This document shows, in pieces, positions 34,701 to 49,700 of a DNA stretch of 64,000 nt; positions within the stretch are counted from its first letter, which is position 1, and the number at the start of each line of letters is the position of its first letter. A program made the translations under genes and the position numbers. Location: assembly GCA_036365455.1 (NCBI GenBank), contig JAWQUS010000016.1, positions 14,159,001 to 14,223,000 of the forward strand, read 5' to 3'. The DNA is from Macrosoma leucophasiata (Eukaryota > Arthropoda > Insecta > Lepidoptera > Hedylidae). Below the pieces are notes generated by a model. The model saw nothing but the letters and a program-made list of their open reading frames with translations, had not been told where the DNA came from and did not search any database.

Positions 34701-37700
34701 TGAGTAACTTAGGCTACTTTTATACTAGCTGCGCCCACGACTTCGTCCGGGTAGATACTGAACAATCATATTTTTTCTCACGTGGACGAAGTGGCGGGCA
34801 CAGCTAGTTATTAAATATTTCTCAATATTTGTAGACAATATGCAATTACACGCTGCTTATGTACTGAATTTGATTGGCTTAAACGACTCCATATTTACCA
34901 ATTGTAGTATGTATTATTCTTCCAGTCTTGATTGTGTGCCATCCTTTTTTAATACAAATATCACAGATGATACCAAACAGGAACGAAGAAACCCACATGG
35001 CAATATATGGCAACGAGGTCAGTATGCCAGTGGTCGCAATGTTGAATTTAAGTACGTCGTGCGAGTATTTTGGGAGATCTGTCACCATTGTGTAGTAACC
35101 CCAGTCATGGCCAACCTGTAAATAAAAAAGTTGTACTTATTATGTATTCAACTTATGATGTTTTTTACTAGTTTTTAGTGTTTCGGACCTCTCTTTTTAT
35201 TGCTTGTTTGCGTGACCTGTCAAGGTCTTTTTTATAATAGGACTGCTCAATGGTCGACATTCTCCAACATCAACAATGACAAAAATTTAAAGCCAATTTG
35301 ATTAATATTTTGGAGAAAAAAGTGAATGATGTTAAAATTCTAAATCATCAGACAATAGGATATCCAAAATCATTACAAGAAATAGACGAACAATATGCAT
35401 GGCCGCCTAGCATTCTACCATCAAGCATTGAGCGGTCAGGTGACTCTTCCTGCCTATGAAGAAATGCATTAAATCCAGCCGCTGAGAGAATAAAATGTTA
35501 AAAAAATGGTTTCCTATTGTTCAATGTTGTTTGATGTCAAAACCGAACAGTTCAACAAATTCTGAGTAAATCACACGGTCTATGTTATCTCCTCACACAA
35601 AGCGGTAGAAGCAAATTACATAGATGAAATCGGTTTATTGTTTATAATGTCTTTGACGATACTAATCAAATGCTCTACAAACAAAACTTTGATTAAGTAA
35701 TTTCCGATTACAACCCACACGGGAGCTGTGGCGTAAGGGATTTCAGCTGAAACCTGCGTCACAGAAATCCGAAATATGGTAAGCGGTTATGTACCTTCTT
35801 GCTATATTTCACTGCAAACCTATATGATTCTGTAATAATAGGTGTTTAATGATATTGAGAAGAATAGCAACAGCTATACACACAATAGGTATATAGTTTT
35901 TGCTTTTCGCTAATTAATTGATATTTTTTTAATAACTAGAAGAGGGAAATGCTAATTGTGACTCCAGAGAGAGACAAAGTTGTTATCGAAAGAGTAAGAC
36001 AAACTTCAGCAGTACTCGTTGCGTGCACTAAGCAGGATTTTTTGTGACAATGTCAGTCCATTGCTTGAATGCGTGCGCGCACAAAAGTGCTACAAATGTG
36101 CTCGAACTCGAACACATTAAACGTGTTTGCGTACATTTGTAGCGTACATCAGTGCCTCACAGATCATGGCACTGTTGGAGTTGCATAAAGGTGCAAGTTG
36201 AAATAGTAAATATATGTTGTTGTAACAGCTCATTAGGTTTCCTGTTTAAACAAAGTGCAAAAATAATTTTATGATAATGTAAGTAACCGCAAACAAAAAC
36301 CAAAGCGCTTTTGTTTACTAATCGCACCAACTGTAAGTCAACGTATTGGTGTAATAAACCTAATACAAGAACTATTGTGATGTTTCCCAATAAAATATAT
36401 GCGGGATTTTTTTAAACGATTAATTCTTATGGATATATTGAGCGCTCATTCAAATTGGTATCATGAGTTTTTTTTAACTGTTTCTCCTTCCTTCGCTTAC
36501 TTTTTTCCTCTCTTTACTACATTTTTTATTTTTCCGCAACATCATCATCATTAAAGCTGAAAGACGTCCAATGTTGTACAAAAGTCTCTCCAAAGGTTGC
36601 CACGACGAACGGTCCTGGGGCGCCTTCATTCAGCAATTGCCCGGAACCTTTACCAGGTCGTCGGTCCACCTTGGTGGCCTGACGGTCCAGTCGAGGAACT
36701 TTACTGCCTCAACGGCGTCAGTAGTTTGTGCCTGTACCCTCCCCACTGCCACTTAAGTTTCGATATTGGGTGAGCTTTGTCGGTTAGTTTGGTTCTCATA
36801 AGGATCTCCTCATTCAATCTCGCGGGGTAAACACCGAGAATATAGGTCTCTCCTTTTGTGACCTTGAGCTTTCTTATGAGACCCATAGTGAGCGATCACA
36901 TTTCAGATCGGTATCTCACCACTGGCAACACAAATTGGTCAAATAACTTCGACCAATCTTAGTCTATACTAATAATATTATAAAGTAGAGTAGAGTGCTA
37001 CAGGCTATATTTTATTATAAAGGAGTCATGTAAGAAACATCGCACTCGTGCGAAGCCAGGGCGCACCGCTAGTATTTATTGAATCGGCTACGTATAAAAT
37101 ATACTCACAGCTGCACATACTAGCGCCCAGGCAGGCGCTGAACGCAATAACGCCTTCCACGGAACCGGATCCTTAAGAGCCTTATTCTCGGCTGTGGTCA
37201 CGTTATTATTTAGATAACTGAGCTCCTTTTTCGATATGTACGGATGCGTGTTTGGTGTACTGTAGCAAAGGAGACTCTGAAAAGGATATTGTAAATATTT
37301 ATTGAATGAGAATTATTGACGACTTAAAATATATTTGGTACGTATATATTTTTTACTGGCCAGTGACGATGCATTATCAGGCACTTCCGCATTATCTCAT
37401 CTACTTGCCGCTTCAGTGTCATCGTTTTACGTTAATGTACGATACCACAGTTTCTGGCACCGGGGCATTAGGTGCAGCTTAGGCCTCAGATATTGAAACA
37501 TTGAAACGTATCTTTTTTCAAATCTATTCATGTTGATTTTTAGGGTACGGTATATCGGCGGTATATAGACGGGTCACATGATGGAAAGTCGCCTATGAAC
37601 ATTTGCAACACCAGGAGCGTCGCCAACGCGCTGCCTGCTAATTTTTTAAGAACCCCATATTGTAGCACCGAGGTAACACCTCAGAGGGAAGCTCATGCCA

Positions 37701-40700
37701 CAATTTACATGTTCTGGGCAAAAACGAACGTGAGAACCGCACCGTTGAACATTACCAGGTGTCCAGTCGGTGAGGGTGGAACTTATCTCTTCGGCAGGTA
37801 GTACGGTGTAGGAAAAGAGACGGTGGCACCACGTCGAACAGTTCAACAGAGCACTCGCCATTGTAGAGACGGTATAAAACGCAAAGACTCCCAATGTCTC
37901 GGCGCAGGCTCAGATGTTCGAGCCTGTCAGTAAGTCCTGGGTCATTAACAATACGAATGGCACGTCTTTGTAGGGAGTCAAGTGGACCAAGTTGGCATTT
38001 GTCCCGCCCACAAATGAGAGCAGTATTCCAGATGGGGCCGCACTTGGGCCTTAAAAAGCTGTAAAAGCTGCCCCGATGTGAAAAACTGCCTCGCTTTGTT
38101 AAGCACCCCTAGCTTTTTGGATGCCAACTTGGTCTTATAATAATAAAATAAAATACGCTTACACTCACAGCTCCACATTAGGTATTATATAAACCTGTGT
38201 CGTAGATGCTGTTGTACACATACAACACATACACAAACACCCAGACCCGAAACAAATATCTGTAGGCCATACAAATATTTTTTCCGGTGCGGGGATCGAA
38301 CCCGCGACCCTTCGCATCAAACGGTGGTTTGGCACCGCTGGACTAACCGGGTCGTGCAACTCTTACACTCAATGTGACTCCCGAATCGCACTTCGTTCGA
38401 TATGTCAACGCCCAGGATACCGATACTCTTACCAACGGCGAGCGGAGTGCCCTGGAACTGTGGTGCTACAATGAATGGGTTTTTTTCAGCGGTGTACGCG
38501 CAGATTGCTATTGCAAGTTTGGGTGCAAGTTTCAATGCATATTTGTTGCAAATCCAGAAATTCTTAATCTTTTGCTCTTTTACCGTAATCTTATACTTTA
38601 TTGTCATGTTAATTCAAAATTCAAAAATAAATTGGTCTACAAGGACACTTTTGCATTGTCGGGTTATAAGCTACCTAGAGAGAATGACTTTTAATAATAA
38701 TCCAATAGGTATTAATAAATACCAATTTAATAATAATATTTAACAGATACGTGAATTATCTAATTTTTCAATTCCTTCGTAGAAGAAAAAAAATCTGTTC
38801 GTCATAATCATAGTCATTCACTTAGCAGAGTTCCAAGTGCAGGCACTACTGAGAAGAACTCCGCTACCCAACAAACTCAGCGTGATGCTCTTTTGTCAAA
38901 ACCTTAGATTTAATACAAATATTATTACATAGAATAAAGATAATGTGAACGTCCATGGCATATAAATATTTGCATATAAACACATACGCAAATACCCATC
39001 AACAGCTTAATATCGTGATAGAATATAACACCCGCAAATCACAACAGACCAGTCCCCACAATCAGCACCCGTTCACGAGTATGGCGCATGTGGCAGCCAT
39101 TGCTCTCCTCGACCATTTTGAAGGGAAGTGAGCAACCCGTCACACGACGCCGCCGAAGGCAATTAACAAGATAACTCTGAATATCACTTACATCAGAGAT
39201 ATATTCAGTAATACGGTGGTACTTTTCCCTTGATTGTCACCGTACGAGATACCGCCATCTTTTTTTAACATGAAAACAAATCGTGATAATTAACGTAGCA
39301 CTCACCCACAATATAAACCAAAGAATACCAAATCCTCCAAAGAAATAAAACACGTACGCCCAATCTCTTCCATCCAAAAGTATACCAGACATGAAGGAAC
39401 CAAATATGTTTCCGATCTGAGCTCCTCCGAACACCAAAGCGCCTTGGACCGACCTTTCGTGTGGAGGTACCCATCTTGCCAACATTATCATGAGAGCAGG
39501 CATCGTTGGTCCCTGTAAAGTATGGAAATCGTTATAAAGTACTGCAACCGCTCAAGAGCTTAATATTAAGAAACTGATAGGCCTGGGACCCCGGGTTCGA
39601 TTCCAAAATAGGGAAGGATGGAGAAGAACTAAATAATAGGCTACTCATATTAAACTACATAAATCATGATATTGGAAAAACACGAAAGAAATTTACGTAG
39701 AATTTTTAATGTATCTATCACACCGCGGACACTCCGCCAAAATTCCATACAAACGCTTTATTTGGTCTCTATTACACAGACATCCATCAGTGACGTGTAT
39801 TTACACGCGAACCTGTGTGCGTAGCACGTAGAAAATACCAACCGTCGCCCATAAGAGCGAAGGTGGTTGGGTGAGGCGGGGAAATCGGGTCGAAGTGATC
39901 ATTCTATACGTAGTATTATTACATATTCTCTGGTATCTATTTTAAATCCACTTCATATTTTCCCTAAGTCCATTATAAGTATATTTTAAGCTGACTTTTC
40001 GACTTTGTTACATTGTTACATTATTACTATCAATGAATATTACTACATGTATTATCTATAATTTCTTCAATCAACTCATTGCGATAAAAGATAAGTTACA
40101 ATTCCGTTATTATATTAGCAAATCTCGACAAGTACCGGCAACATAATGATTTTATAACATAGTGTTAACGACCGCGGCAATATCTGGTTTATCAAGTTTT
40201 TTATACGTAATAGTGGGTTGTATACCGCCAAAGAAGCACTAAATGAGATATCTCGAACTTACTATTTTAGCAACAAAATGACACAACACGTTTGATTTTT
40301 TTTCTATTTCCCTTCAATTTCTTCATATTTTCTTACCTTTTAAACCTACCCTGGACTTCCGAAAATCATTCAAAACCAAAATTAGCCAAATCGGTAGAGT
40401 CGTTCTCGAGTTTTAGCGAGACTAACGAACAGCAATTGATTTTTATATATATGTAGATTAACATATAAAATATTAGCTTTCTGCAGCCCGTCTCTATGTA
40501 AATGTTAACTTTGCCAAACTTCATACTCTTGTGGAAACTGAATAGTTTTCCGATTACAATTTCAAAACTAAAGGAGAATTTATTAATATCGCAAATCACT
40601 CCCACATGATGATAAAAAGTAGTGACTTCATTACAATTTAGTTTCATTAGCTCTAGTTTAATGCACTTATTTTTTTGTGTTAATTTGTCTCAATAGCACT

Positions 40701-43700
40701 AAAGTCGCTAAGCGATAAAACCCTTAAAATACATTTAAACAAAAAACATATGTAATTAAAAAATTGCCTTACCTCTCCCATACCTTGCAGCACACGCAAT
40801 ATAAAGAGCCAAATAGCCCCACCAGCTCTTATCACAATTGGTGTTAGGAACGTGAATAACGCAGTACTCAGCAATCCCACACCCAAAGTCCATTTACCAC
40901 CGAACCTCTCCGCCAGATAACCTCCTGGTACTTGGGTCATAGCATACCCATAGTAGAAACCACTCAGAATAAGCCCTTGAGTTTTCTCATCCCAGTCAAA
41001 TGTCGCATACTGAAATTCAATAGGGAAAGCCAGGCGTTTATTGTTGTGTGTCGTATAAGATTAAATTTTATAGTGGAAATATGCGATTGAAGTTAAAGTG
41101 TGTTAAATTTTAAATATTTTATGACCTAATACTGAAACGTCACCTAAATCTAAGTTGAACTTAAAAGTCTTTTGTCTTTAGAAAACACGTGCAACCGACA
41201 GAGATAGCGTATATTTGATGGTTAAAATTAAGTGACGTTTGAGTATTTGGCCAATAGAATCTTACTTACTTAGAAAAATTATATTTACAATTATAATCAA
41301 ATATCTTCACGCCAGGTCCCTTACAGGGTAGACAGAGAGGATAGAGCGCCAGATAAGTGAAATAATCAAGTGCTCAGCAAAATAGAGTTTTTGATGCCAT
41401 TTATTTGAGCCTAGATATGATATAGATAGAAATAATTTCGAATGAGCGAATGACTAAACGGATATACAATGCGAATGAAGATGGTTGCAGAGTCCCAGAA
41501 AGATCAAGACCAATTACCTACACGATACATTGTGCTATTAACACCTATAATGATAAATACACTCACTCAAAGGAAATAATTATGTTATCATAAATCACAA
41601 ACCTTATTCAAATATACGTAATATAATGGAGTATAATTAAGTGTATTAAACAATCAACAAAATATCTCTCTCGAGTATTCGCGTGACTTCATTTATATGA
41701 ATAATAAACGTAGTATTTGTCTCGTGTCTTACATGTACCTTTGAATCATAAGGGTTTTGTTCGGCCCAGAGACTATTATAATCAAAGGGAAAGAAAAAAT
41801 AAATTCAATACTTACTCGGTTGCGGGGTTTTGAAAGCTTAGTAATAAAACATCAGGGCTAGCTATCCAGAGGTTTTTGTCATTGTTTTAAATCCCGACCA
41901 AAAACATGTATTTAATAAATAAAAAATATAATAATAAGTTTAATTTGGGGGCAGGGCAGCTTGTGGCGAGCTGTTGGTGAGTAGCGACACCACCCCCTAA
42001 CATCATCTCGAGTTCTTCCGAGAGAACTGGGCTCCGCCTCGTCCGCCACACAGAGGTACGGCCGGACAGAGCATCAGGTCTCTCACCTCTGGCTTGCCTT
42101 CATTGGCCGGTCAGAGTGGGGCGCTAGAGGTATGGCATTTGCAGAAATTTAGGTAATAGGCTGTTGTCTAAATTTCTGGAAGAGCCATACACTCGGGGGT
42201 GGAAGTGTCTAAAGGCATAATAGCGGGGAAGCCCGCTCCGAGCTCGAGATTACTCGCTCGTGATGGTGAAACCGGGGCCACACCTCTCGACACCCCCAGC
42301 CTCTTTCAACAGTGTTGCCCCCCGTCAACCATCGGGTTGGCTGTTTGGGGGGCCCACCAAGGAGAGGCGAGTCACCACTTGCCTAAAGTAGGATTCGATA
42401 GTGTGAGATGTAGAATATAGGCAGGTGCTGGATCTCACTCCATAGGCCCAGCCAGCTAGTCCCCCCAGTTCACCCATATGGGTTAACTGGGGGGACTAGC
42501 TATTTTTGCCGCTAAATTGTAGTGTTCCGCACTATCGTGTTTCGGTCAGGTGGTAATGTACGGCCCTGTAATTTTCGGCACAGGCATAACACCTTAGGCC
42601 TCAGGAGTGGTAACGCATCTGTATTTTGACCTTGGTCTTTGTATGGGTGTCTATAGTCTGCAGTCATCACTTAACATTAATGTGAAATGCAAGCTTGTTG
42701 GCCACTTCCATTACTTAAAAAAAAGCTATCATTTCTTATAAAACGAGTTTTACGTTGTTATTGCACGCGTTTTACAGGAATTAATCGCGTTCTATTACGA
42801 CGGTGATATCGTCCCTAAATCTTCGGGAATAAGAAAACGTAAAGAAAATGAAAAAAAAAACTTACTGGTCTATCAACAGCAGCTGTCGTTATATTCTTTC
42901 CCATCAATTGATCTTCTGTAGGACATGCATTAGGATCAAAATGTTCTGTTCCAGTCTTTGTATGGTTCACCATTTGAGTTATAGCTAAGTTAAGGCACAC
43001 ACGCATGGTGTAAGCATTGCATACACCTAATAGTCCCATAACACCGAAAACATATCGTTGCGGGATAACACAGCCTAAAATAATAATATTGATTAATATT
43101 TTAACATGATAAAGCAGATTTAGGATTAAACATACACTTTATTGAAAGAAACCGAGGGAATACTATCCCCCTTATTCATAAAGGTATTTTAGCTAAAGTG
43201 TCGCTAATCTCTCCTTTGTCTTTTTCTATCATGCACATTTGACAATGCAACTGAAAAAGACAAAGCATTCTATAGCTAAAACGTATCTAATGTATGTTTA
43301 TGAATAAGGGGGTAAGTTTTTACTGATGATAGAGTTCCAAATGTAGGAGCTCGAGTGCGTAGGCGCCACCGTATTATTTGATCTATCTGACGCCAAATCG
43401 TAATGTTATGCACTGTCGTGTTTCGGTGAGATAGTAATTTTCTAAATGACCGAATTCAAAAAGTCATCACCATTAGAAAAATGCATCTTCAAGTGACGTA
43501 AAAAAAAAAACGCTTACACTCACAGCCCCACAGTAGGTATAAACCTGTGTCGTGGATGCCGTTGTACACATACAAGACGTACACAAACACCCAGACACGA
43601 AACAAATACTGGCTGGCTGGCAGTTTGGCGGGGCTTATCTTGGGAACGGCTCGACCGATTTTGACGGGACTTTCACTGGCAGATAGCTGATGTGATAAGG

Positions 43701-46700
43701 AGTAACTTAGGCTAATTTTATACTAGCTGCGCCGACGACTTCGTTCGGGTAGATACTGAACAATCATAAATACTCACGCGGGCGAAGTTGCAGGCATTTT
43801 TAATAAATGTCGTTGATGTTTTACCGAAATTGGACAGGACAGATATTTTTTAGGAGATCAATTGCTGTTTGTTGCTTTCGCTAAAATTGTAGTGTTTTTT
43901 ATCTTTACTTTAAAGCGATACAAAGTTCGCCGGGCCAGCTAGTTCTCAATAAAGTTATTCAGGTCGTGAGGACACACTCGTACGTTACAAAGATATGTAA
44001 ATTAATTTGACAAAAGATATCTTAAGCTATAGAGAATAAAGCGTTGCTTTTTGTAAATAATTGTCATTTGTAAAATTTATCTTGTTTTACAACTAGTTAA
44101 TTGTATTCCGTCCCCAGAAGCTTGAACATGCTGATAAGGGGTATTTGAATAAATAAATAATATAATAATGAGAGGATTACTGTTATTACGGTTATGTAAG
44201 ATATCAGTTAGCAACAACAAGATATAATTATATGAACTAACTAGCTGTCCCCGCGACTTCTTTGACTTCGCGAACCGGAGGAAGTCGTGGGTGAAGCTAG
44301 TGTAAAAGTAGCCTCACTTGCTCTTTATTACATCAGGTATCTGCCAGTGAAAGTCCCGTCAAAATCGGTACAGCCGTTCCCAAGATTATCCCCGCCAAAC
44401 AGACAGACAGACAAAAATTGTAAAAAAAAATGTTTTGGTATATGTACCGTGTACATAAAATATGCATTTAGTAAAAGGCGGTTATTTTAATACATGTACA
44501 AACAGACACACCAATTTCATTTATTTGTATAGATATAACTTCTACATTATAATATACTAGCGGCCTGCTCCGGCTTCGCACGGGTGCAATGTTACCTACA
44601 TTACTACTATCAGAATAAAGCATATACCACTCCTGAATAGTGTAGCTCTTCGATTGTGAAAGTATTTTCATGATCGGTTCAGTATTTTCAAAGATTAGGC
44701 CCTACAAATATTCAAACAATCAAAGATACAAACTTTATCTTTTTATAATTTTCTATAGATATAAAAATCAATTCCTGTTCGTTAGTCTCTCTAAAATTTG
44801 AGAACGGCTAATTTTGGTTTTGAATGATTTTTGGAAGTCCAGGGAAGGTTTAAAAGGTAAGAAGATATGAAGAAATTGAAGGGGAAACAGTGAAAACCAT
44901 AATATTATTTTCCCATAATTATACCATACAAGTAGTCCGTATTTATCAAATCTTTGACAAATTATTTAATTCTGAGGCAATACGAAGTTTGCCGGGTCAG
45001 CTAGTATTAGTAGATGATCCCGAAACAAATATCTGTAGACCATACAAATATTAGTCCCGATGCGGGAATCAAACCCTTCAAATCAAAGGGTGGTTTCGCT
45101 GGTCTAACCGGGTCGTCAATTCAAAATATGCCATAATCGCCACGCTTGGCAGATTGGTGATCGCAGTGACGGTAGTTTTATCGCGAGACGCTGCTGCCCA
45201 TCTCGCGTTGTTATATTTACTACCGTCCTATTGAAATGGTTTCACCGCCATTTTTCGGTTGATTGACTGCACTTGCAAGTGGGCGGTGGGGTCGTCAAGT
45301 CCCGACTCCTGTGACTTTTTTTCATAACAAACTTCAGCAAAAGTCCCTAAATTGTTCATTTTAAGTTTTAGCCCCAAAAAGTAGCGTATATTTGATCCTG
45401 GGTCTTCAACCATTTTCATTCCAAATTTTATCAAAATCGGTGTAGAGCCGCGAAAGTGTGACAGACAAACAAATTTTCGCATTTATAATATTAAATATGG
45501 ATGATATTCAGATAAGACTTTTTGCACGTTTCATACAATCATATCAGTATTAACCTTCAATTACAAACACAAACATACATATCATGTGTTTTGCCATGAA
45601 AGTGGCAAATAAGCACACATTAGGATTGTTTTCATTCGTGATAAGTTGTTTACTTATTGCAGCACTTATAGACTGTATACATAGATGTGTACCTCCCCGA
45701 GGTCCAAGATCTTTGCCCCTGTTTTAGAGATTTACGAGACCATGTCATTGAAGTAATATTTACATACTACGAGTAGCATATAATTTTCCTTGAACCGCCT
45801 CAGTAGCCTAGTGGTAGCAGGCCACTACTACTACGCTGAGGTCCTGGGTTCGATTCCCGGGGAGGGGGTTATCAGAGATAATGGTGTAAAGTCTATTGGG
45901 ATTTTTCCATTTTCTGGAAATTTCCCAGTACCTCGAAGTTTGTCAATGTGCCCGGAGATGTCAACAGCCTCGCCACCTGTTCCATGGGCCAAAAACGTAA
46001 CCGGCGAATCGTGGGTGTTAGCATGTATGCTTGAATGCATGCATTTACCCCTGCCTACCCCCTTCGGGGATTACAGGCGTGAAGTTACGTAATTTTCTTT
46101 GAGCAACGGTAGAGAGAATGTTTCTACTTCTATACAATTAGATAATTATAAAAATAGACAATGGGTACAAGCAGCCGGTTCCGTTTTTAAATTGATTTGA
46201 TTGATATTTTATGTAAGCAGCACAGCAGCTGTCATGTTACTATGGGCAAGTGTGGTAAATTGAATGCAAAAAACTGCAACCGTGCTACCAAGGGGAATAT
46301 CATGTCTAGTAATTAAGTACATATAGGTCAATGCTAGAGGCATTGACTCTACTTTGATAGAGATGATTTTTAGGATATAAATCTCATGACGGTTGGTTGA
46401 CACTTCTCGTGGCCAGAGGACTTTAGCCATTTTTAGAAGAGAGAATCACCATTACTATACCATAGGAAGAGAGCGATGCGGATTTTTTAGATGCAAACTG
46501 TTATCTACAAAAATTTAAATAAAAAAATATTTGTATGATGGAGTTATAAAATGTCGTTTTTATTAATCCATTTTATGTTGTTTCAATTTGTATTTAATTG
46601 TCATTTTATTTTAATAAAAGTTTACTTTAGTTTAGTGTTATGAATTGTAATATTTGTATTTACGTAATAACTTAAACATATCAGTACGCCTATATTTTCC

Positions 46701-49700
46701 CAAAGGTCAAACGTATGAGCATTTATAATGAGTTCAGTATATCTTTCATGAAAACTTCTTTACTGGAAGAATATCAATATCACTTCTTCAATACAAAAAT
46801 AGAACCCCGTATGTGCCTCGGCCGGTACTTTGAAGTCACTAAGGCTGTTCATAGTTTATTTATAAAACAAAACAAAGTTAACTAATGATCAATAAGCAAG
46901 CCTTGCAAATCAATACGATCCAAGAATACGAAGTGTGAGATTACGTTCATTCCGTGTCCCGTACTTAATAAAAGCTAAGAGCAACACAGGCTACGGACCG
47001 CGGCGGACCGGAGGGAAGTAGCCATATGCAGGCTTTCCCTTCTGTCAAAATACAAGACCAAGTGGTCCTATGTCGCCCAGATGTTTAAATGTGTGCGTGA
47101 AATTATTTATGTATTTTATTTAAGTCAAGGTATGAGTTCCGTAGTAATAAACGATTCTTGTAGTGTGTGTGTATCACACGTAATTCCCCCCGCAAAAAAT
47201 GACAGACTGTTTTGCATCGGTTATAAACGCTATGGCTACTCCCCTCCGGTCCGCCGCGGTGGCCGGTGGCTCGTGTTGCTCTATGATAATAGCTATCGAA
47301 TCAGTGGTACGTCAATCCCATACTAATAAGGTTATTTTTACGTCCTGCTGAGGTTATATAGCATGCAGGATACTTGGTGCGAATATTTAGTACCTTTGTC
47401 TGATACATTCTAATCATCATGCTGTCCTTACGGCAGCCAGCAACAAATCGCGCCCTGCAGTACCAAGATTGTAGAATAGGACTGGGGTATTCTCTGCCTG
47501 TCATAAGAGGCGACTAAAAGGGAGAATGAATCGCGGGCGGCCAGAGTGGGGGCTCTAGCCGTCCGGCACTCGCGGTTCTTTGAGGACGGCGACCGTGGTA
47601 GCTGCAGGTCGTTGTGCGCAGAATGGGGCTGTCAGAGTCCCCGTGGACGAGCCTTATGGAGGCGAAGTGCGTGGGGGGGAACCGGAGCAGTGTTTAAGTG
47701 TACCCAGTTCCCCTCCATTTTTGCACTGAAGTCGACGAAGAGGGTTCCAGTCACTCATATCTCAACTCTCTCCCGCTAGAGAGCCGGTTAACTGTGAAGA
47801 AGAAAAAAAAGATCCGGACGAATTGAGACCCTCCTTCTTTTTTCGAAGTCGGTTAAAAAAAAGAAAAAAACCAGCAACAGATCAATATTTCTAATAATTC
47901 AGGCATATATAATAATACCAGTATGCACTTTATTCGGTTATTAATAACAAACATTGCTTACTGAAAAGGTTAGGCTTTGACTAGTGGACAAATTTTTGAA
48001 ACTTTTGCGATTTTCGTGTGCTAAAAGATGATGCATCGTACGTATTATTACGACCATCATCTTCATATTTCACCATTTTCAAGTCGTGAACTAAACTATT
48101 TTAAATTTACTAAAAGTAGTTAAAGTAGAGTTATGTGAAATAAGTACTTTTGTAAGGGAGAGATATATTTTGAAGTTTATAATCGCAGACTAAAAGATAG
48201 ACCGTTTGCTAGCACATGTTAACGCAGTCAGTCGTTACTAGATAATTTATGCCAAAACTAGAATTCCATTTGCTGAATAGTTAAAATTACTTTGTAGAAA
48301 TATCATCTACCTATGTGTCGATCAAAAGAAAGCATAATTTACTGGTGGTAGAGTTCCAAGTGTAGGAGTACGAGGGCGTAGACACCACCGCATTACCTTA
48401 CCTATCTGCCGCTAAATAGTAGTGTACGGTACTATCGTGCTCCGGTGAGATGGTAATGTATGGCTCCGTAATAACTGTCACAGAGACATGACTCTACTTT
48501 TTATCTAGATATCTATATGCTCCAGTAATCACTTTTGACCGCTTGATTCGGAGGGTTGCGGCTTCGATCCCCGCACGGGGACAAATGTTTGTATTTCCTA
48601 CAGATATTTGTTTCGGGTCTGGGTGTTTGTGTATGTATTGTATGTATACAACGGCACCCACGACACAGGTTTATTCCTACAGTGGGGATGTGAGTGTAAG
48701 CGTATTTTATTTTATTTATTTATTTTTTTTACATAACATCATTGTGAGCTGCATGCTTGTATGCCATCTTTCTTACATTAAAAAATAATAATTTGAGCGT
48801 GTACTCGTAATGTAAGTTTCAGTACCTAATCATAATCTTTCGTTATACCAAGACTGAATACTTTATTTAAATAAAGAGAACTCGAGTCTCCATAATTCAA
48901 ACAATAACAATGTTTATCCTCTTGAAGTCAGACAGGTGAATCTTTTGAATGAAATATCACCGTTTTATATGATTTGAGTTGCCGTAGAATAGAATAATGT
49001 GTAGAATGCTCTGCGATAGATGAATGATGAAAAATGATGAACGGTCTTTTGTGTATGAAAAACCATATCACGTAGAACTTTACTGGTGGTAGAGCTCCAG
49101 TGACGGAGCTCGCGGGCGTAGGCACCACCGCATTACCTAATATACTTGCCGCTAAATGGTAGTGTTCAGCACTATCGTGTTCCGGTCAGGTGGTAATGTA
49201 CGGCCCTGCAATTTCCGGCACAGAGGCATAACACCTAATGACTCAGGAGTGGCAGCGCATCTGCATTTTGACCTCTGGTCATTGTGTGGGTGTCTATAGG
49301 CTGCAGTCTTCACTTAACATGAATGTGAACTGCATGCTTGTTTGCTACTTTTATTACATAAAAAAAAAATTTAAAAAAAAACTTTCGTGCAAATTATTTG
49401 TTTCCATTGAGTTTCATTTTTATTGGACTTTCATTTTTATTCATCCACTGACAATGATATTTTGTTTCACATTTAACAAATAAATATACAGTAAGTAAAA
49501 CTCGTGGAATCGCCAGTATTAAATCTAATAGCAGTAAAGCATTCCTTGCAATGTACGGCCCTGTAATTTCCTGCACAGAGGCTTAACACCTTAGGCCTCA
49601 GAAGTGATAACGCATCTGCATTTTGACCTCTGGTTTTTGTGTAGGTGTCTATAGCTTTTACTGGTGGTAGAGCTCCAGTAACGGAGCTCGCGGGCGTAGG

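Noticed and set aside
38142..38358. tRNA gene suggested by GGGTTCGATCCCC and an A-box-like sequence
   Set aside because: It continues into a shared non-tRNA body with other copies, and no acceptor-stem pairing is seen. It is a SINE head.
45831..46092. Open frames on both strands
   Set aside because: They fall entirely within a SINE family A copy and recur, broken, in the other copies.
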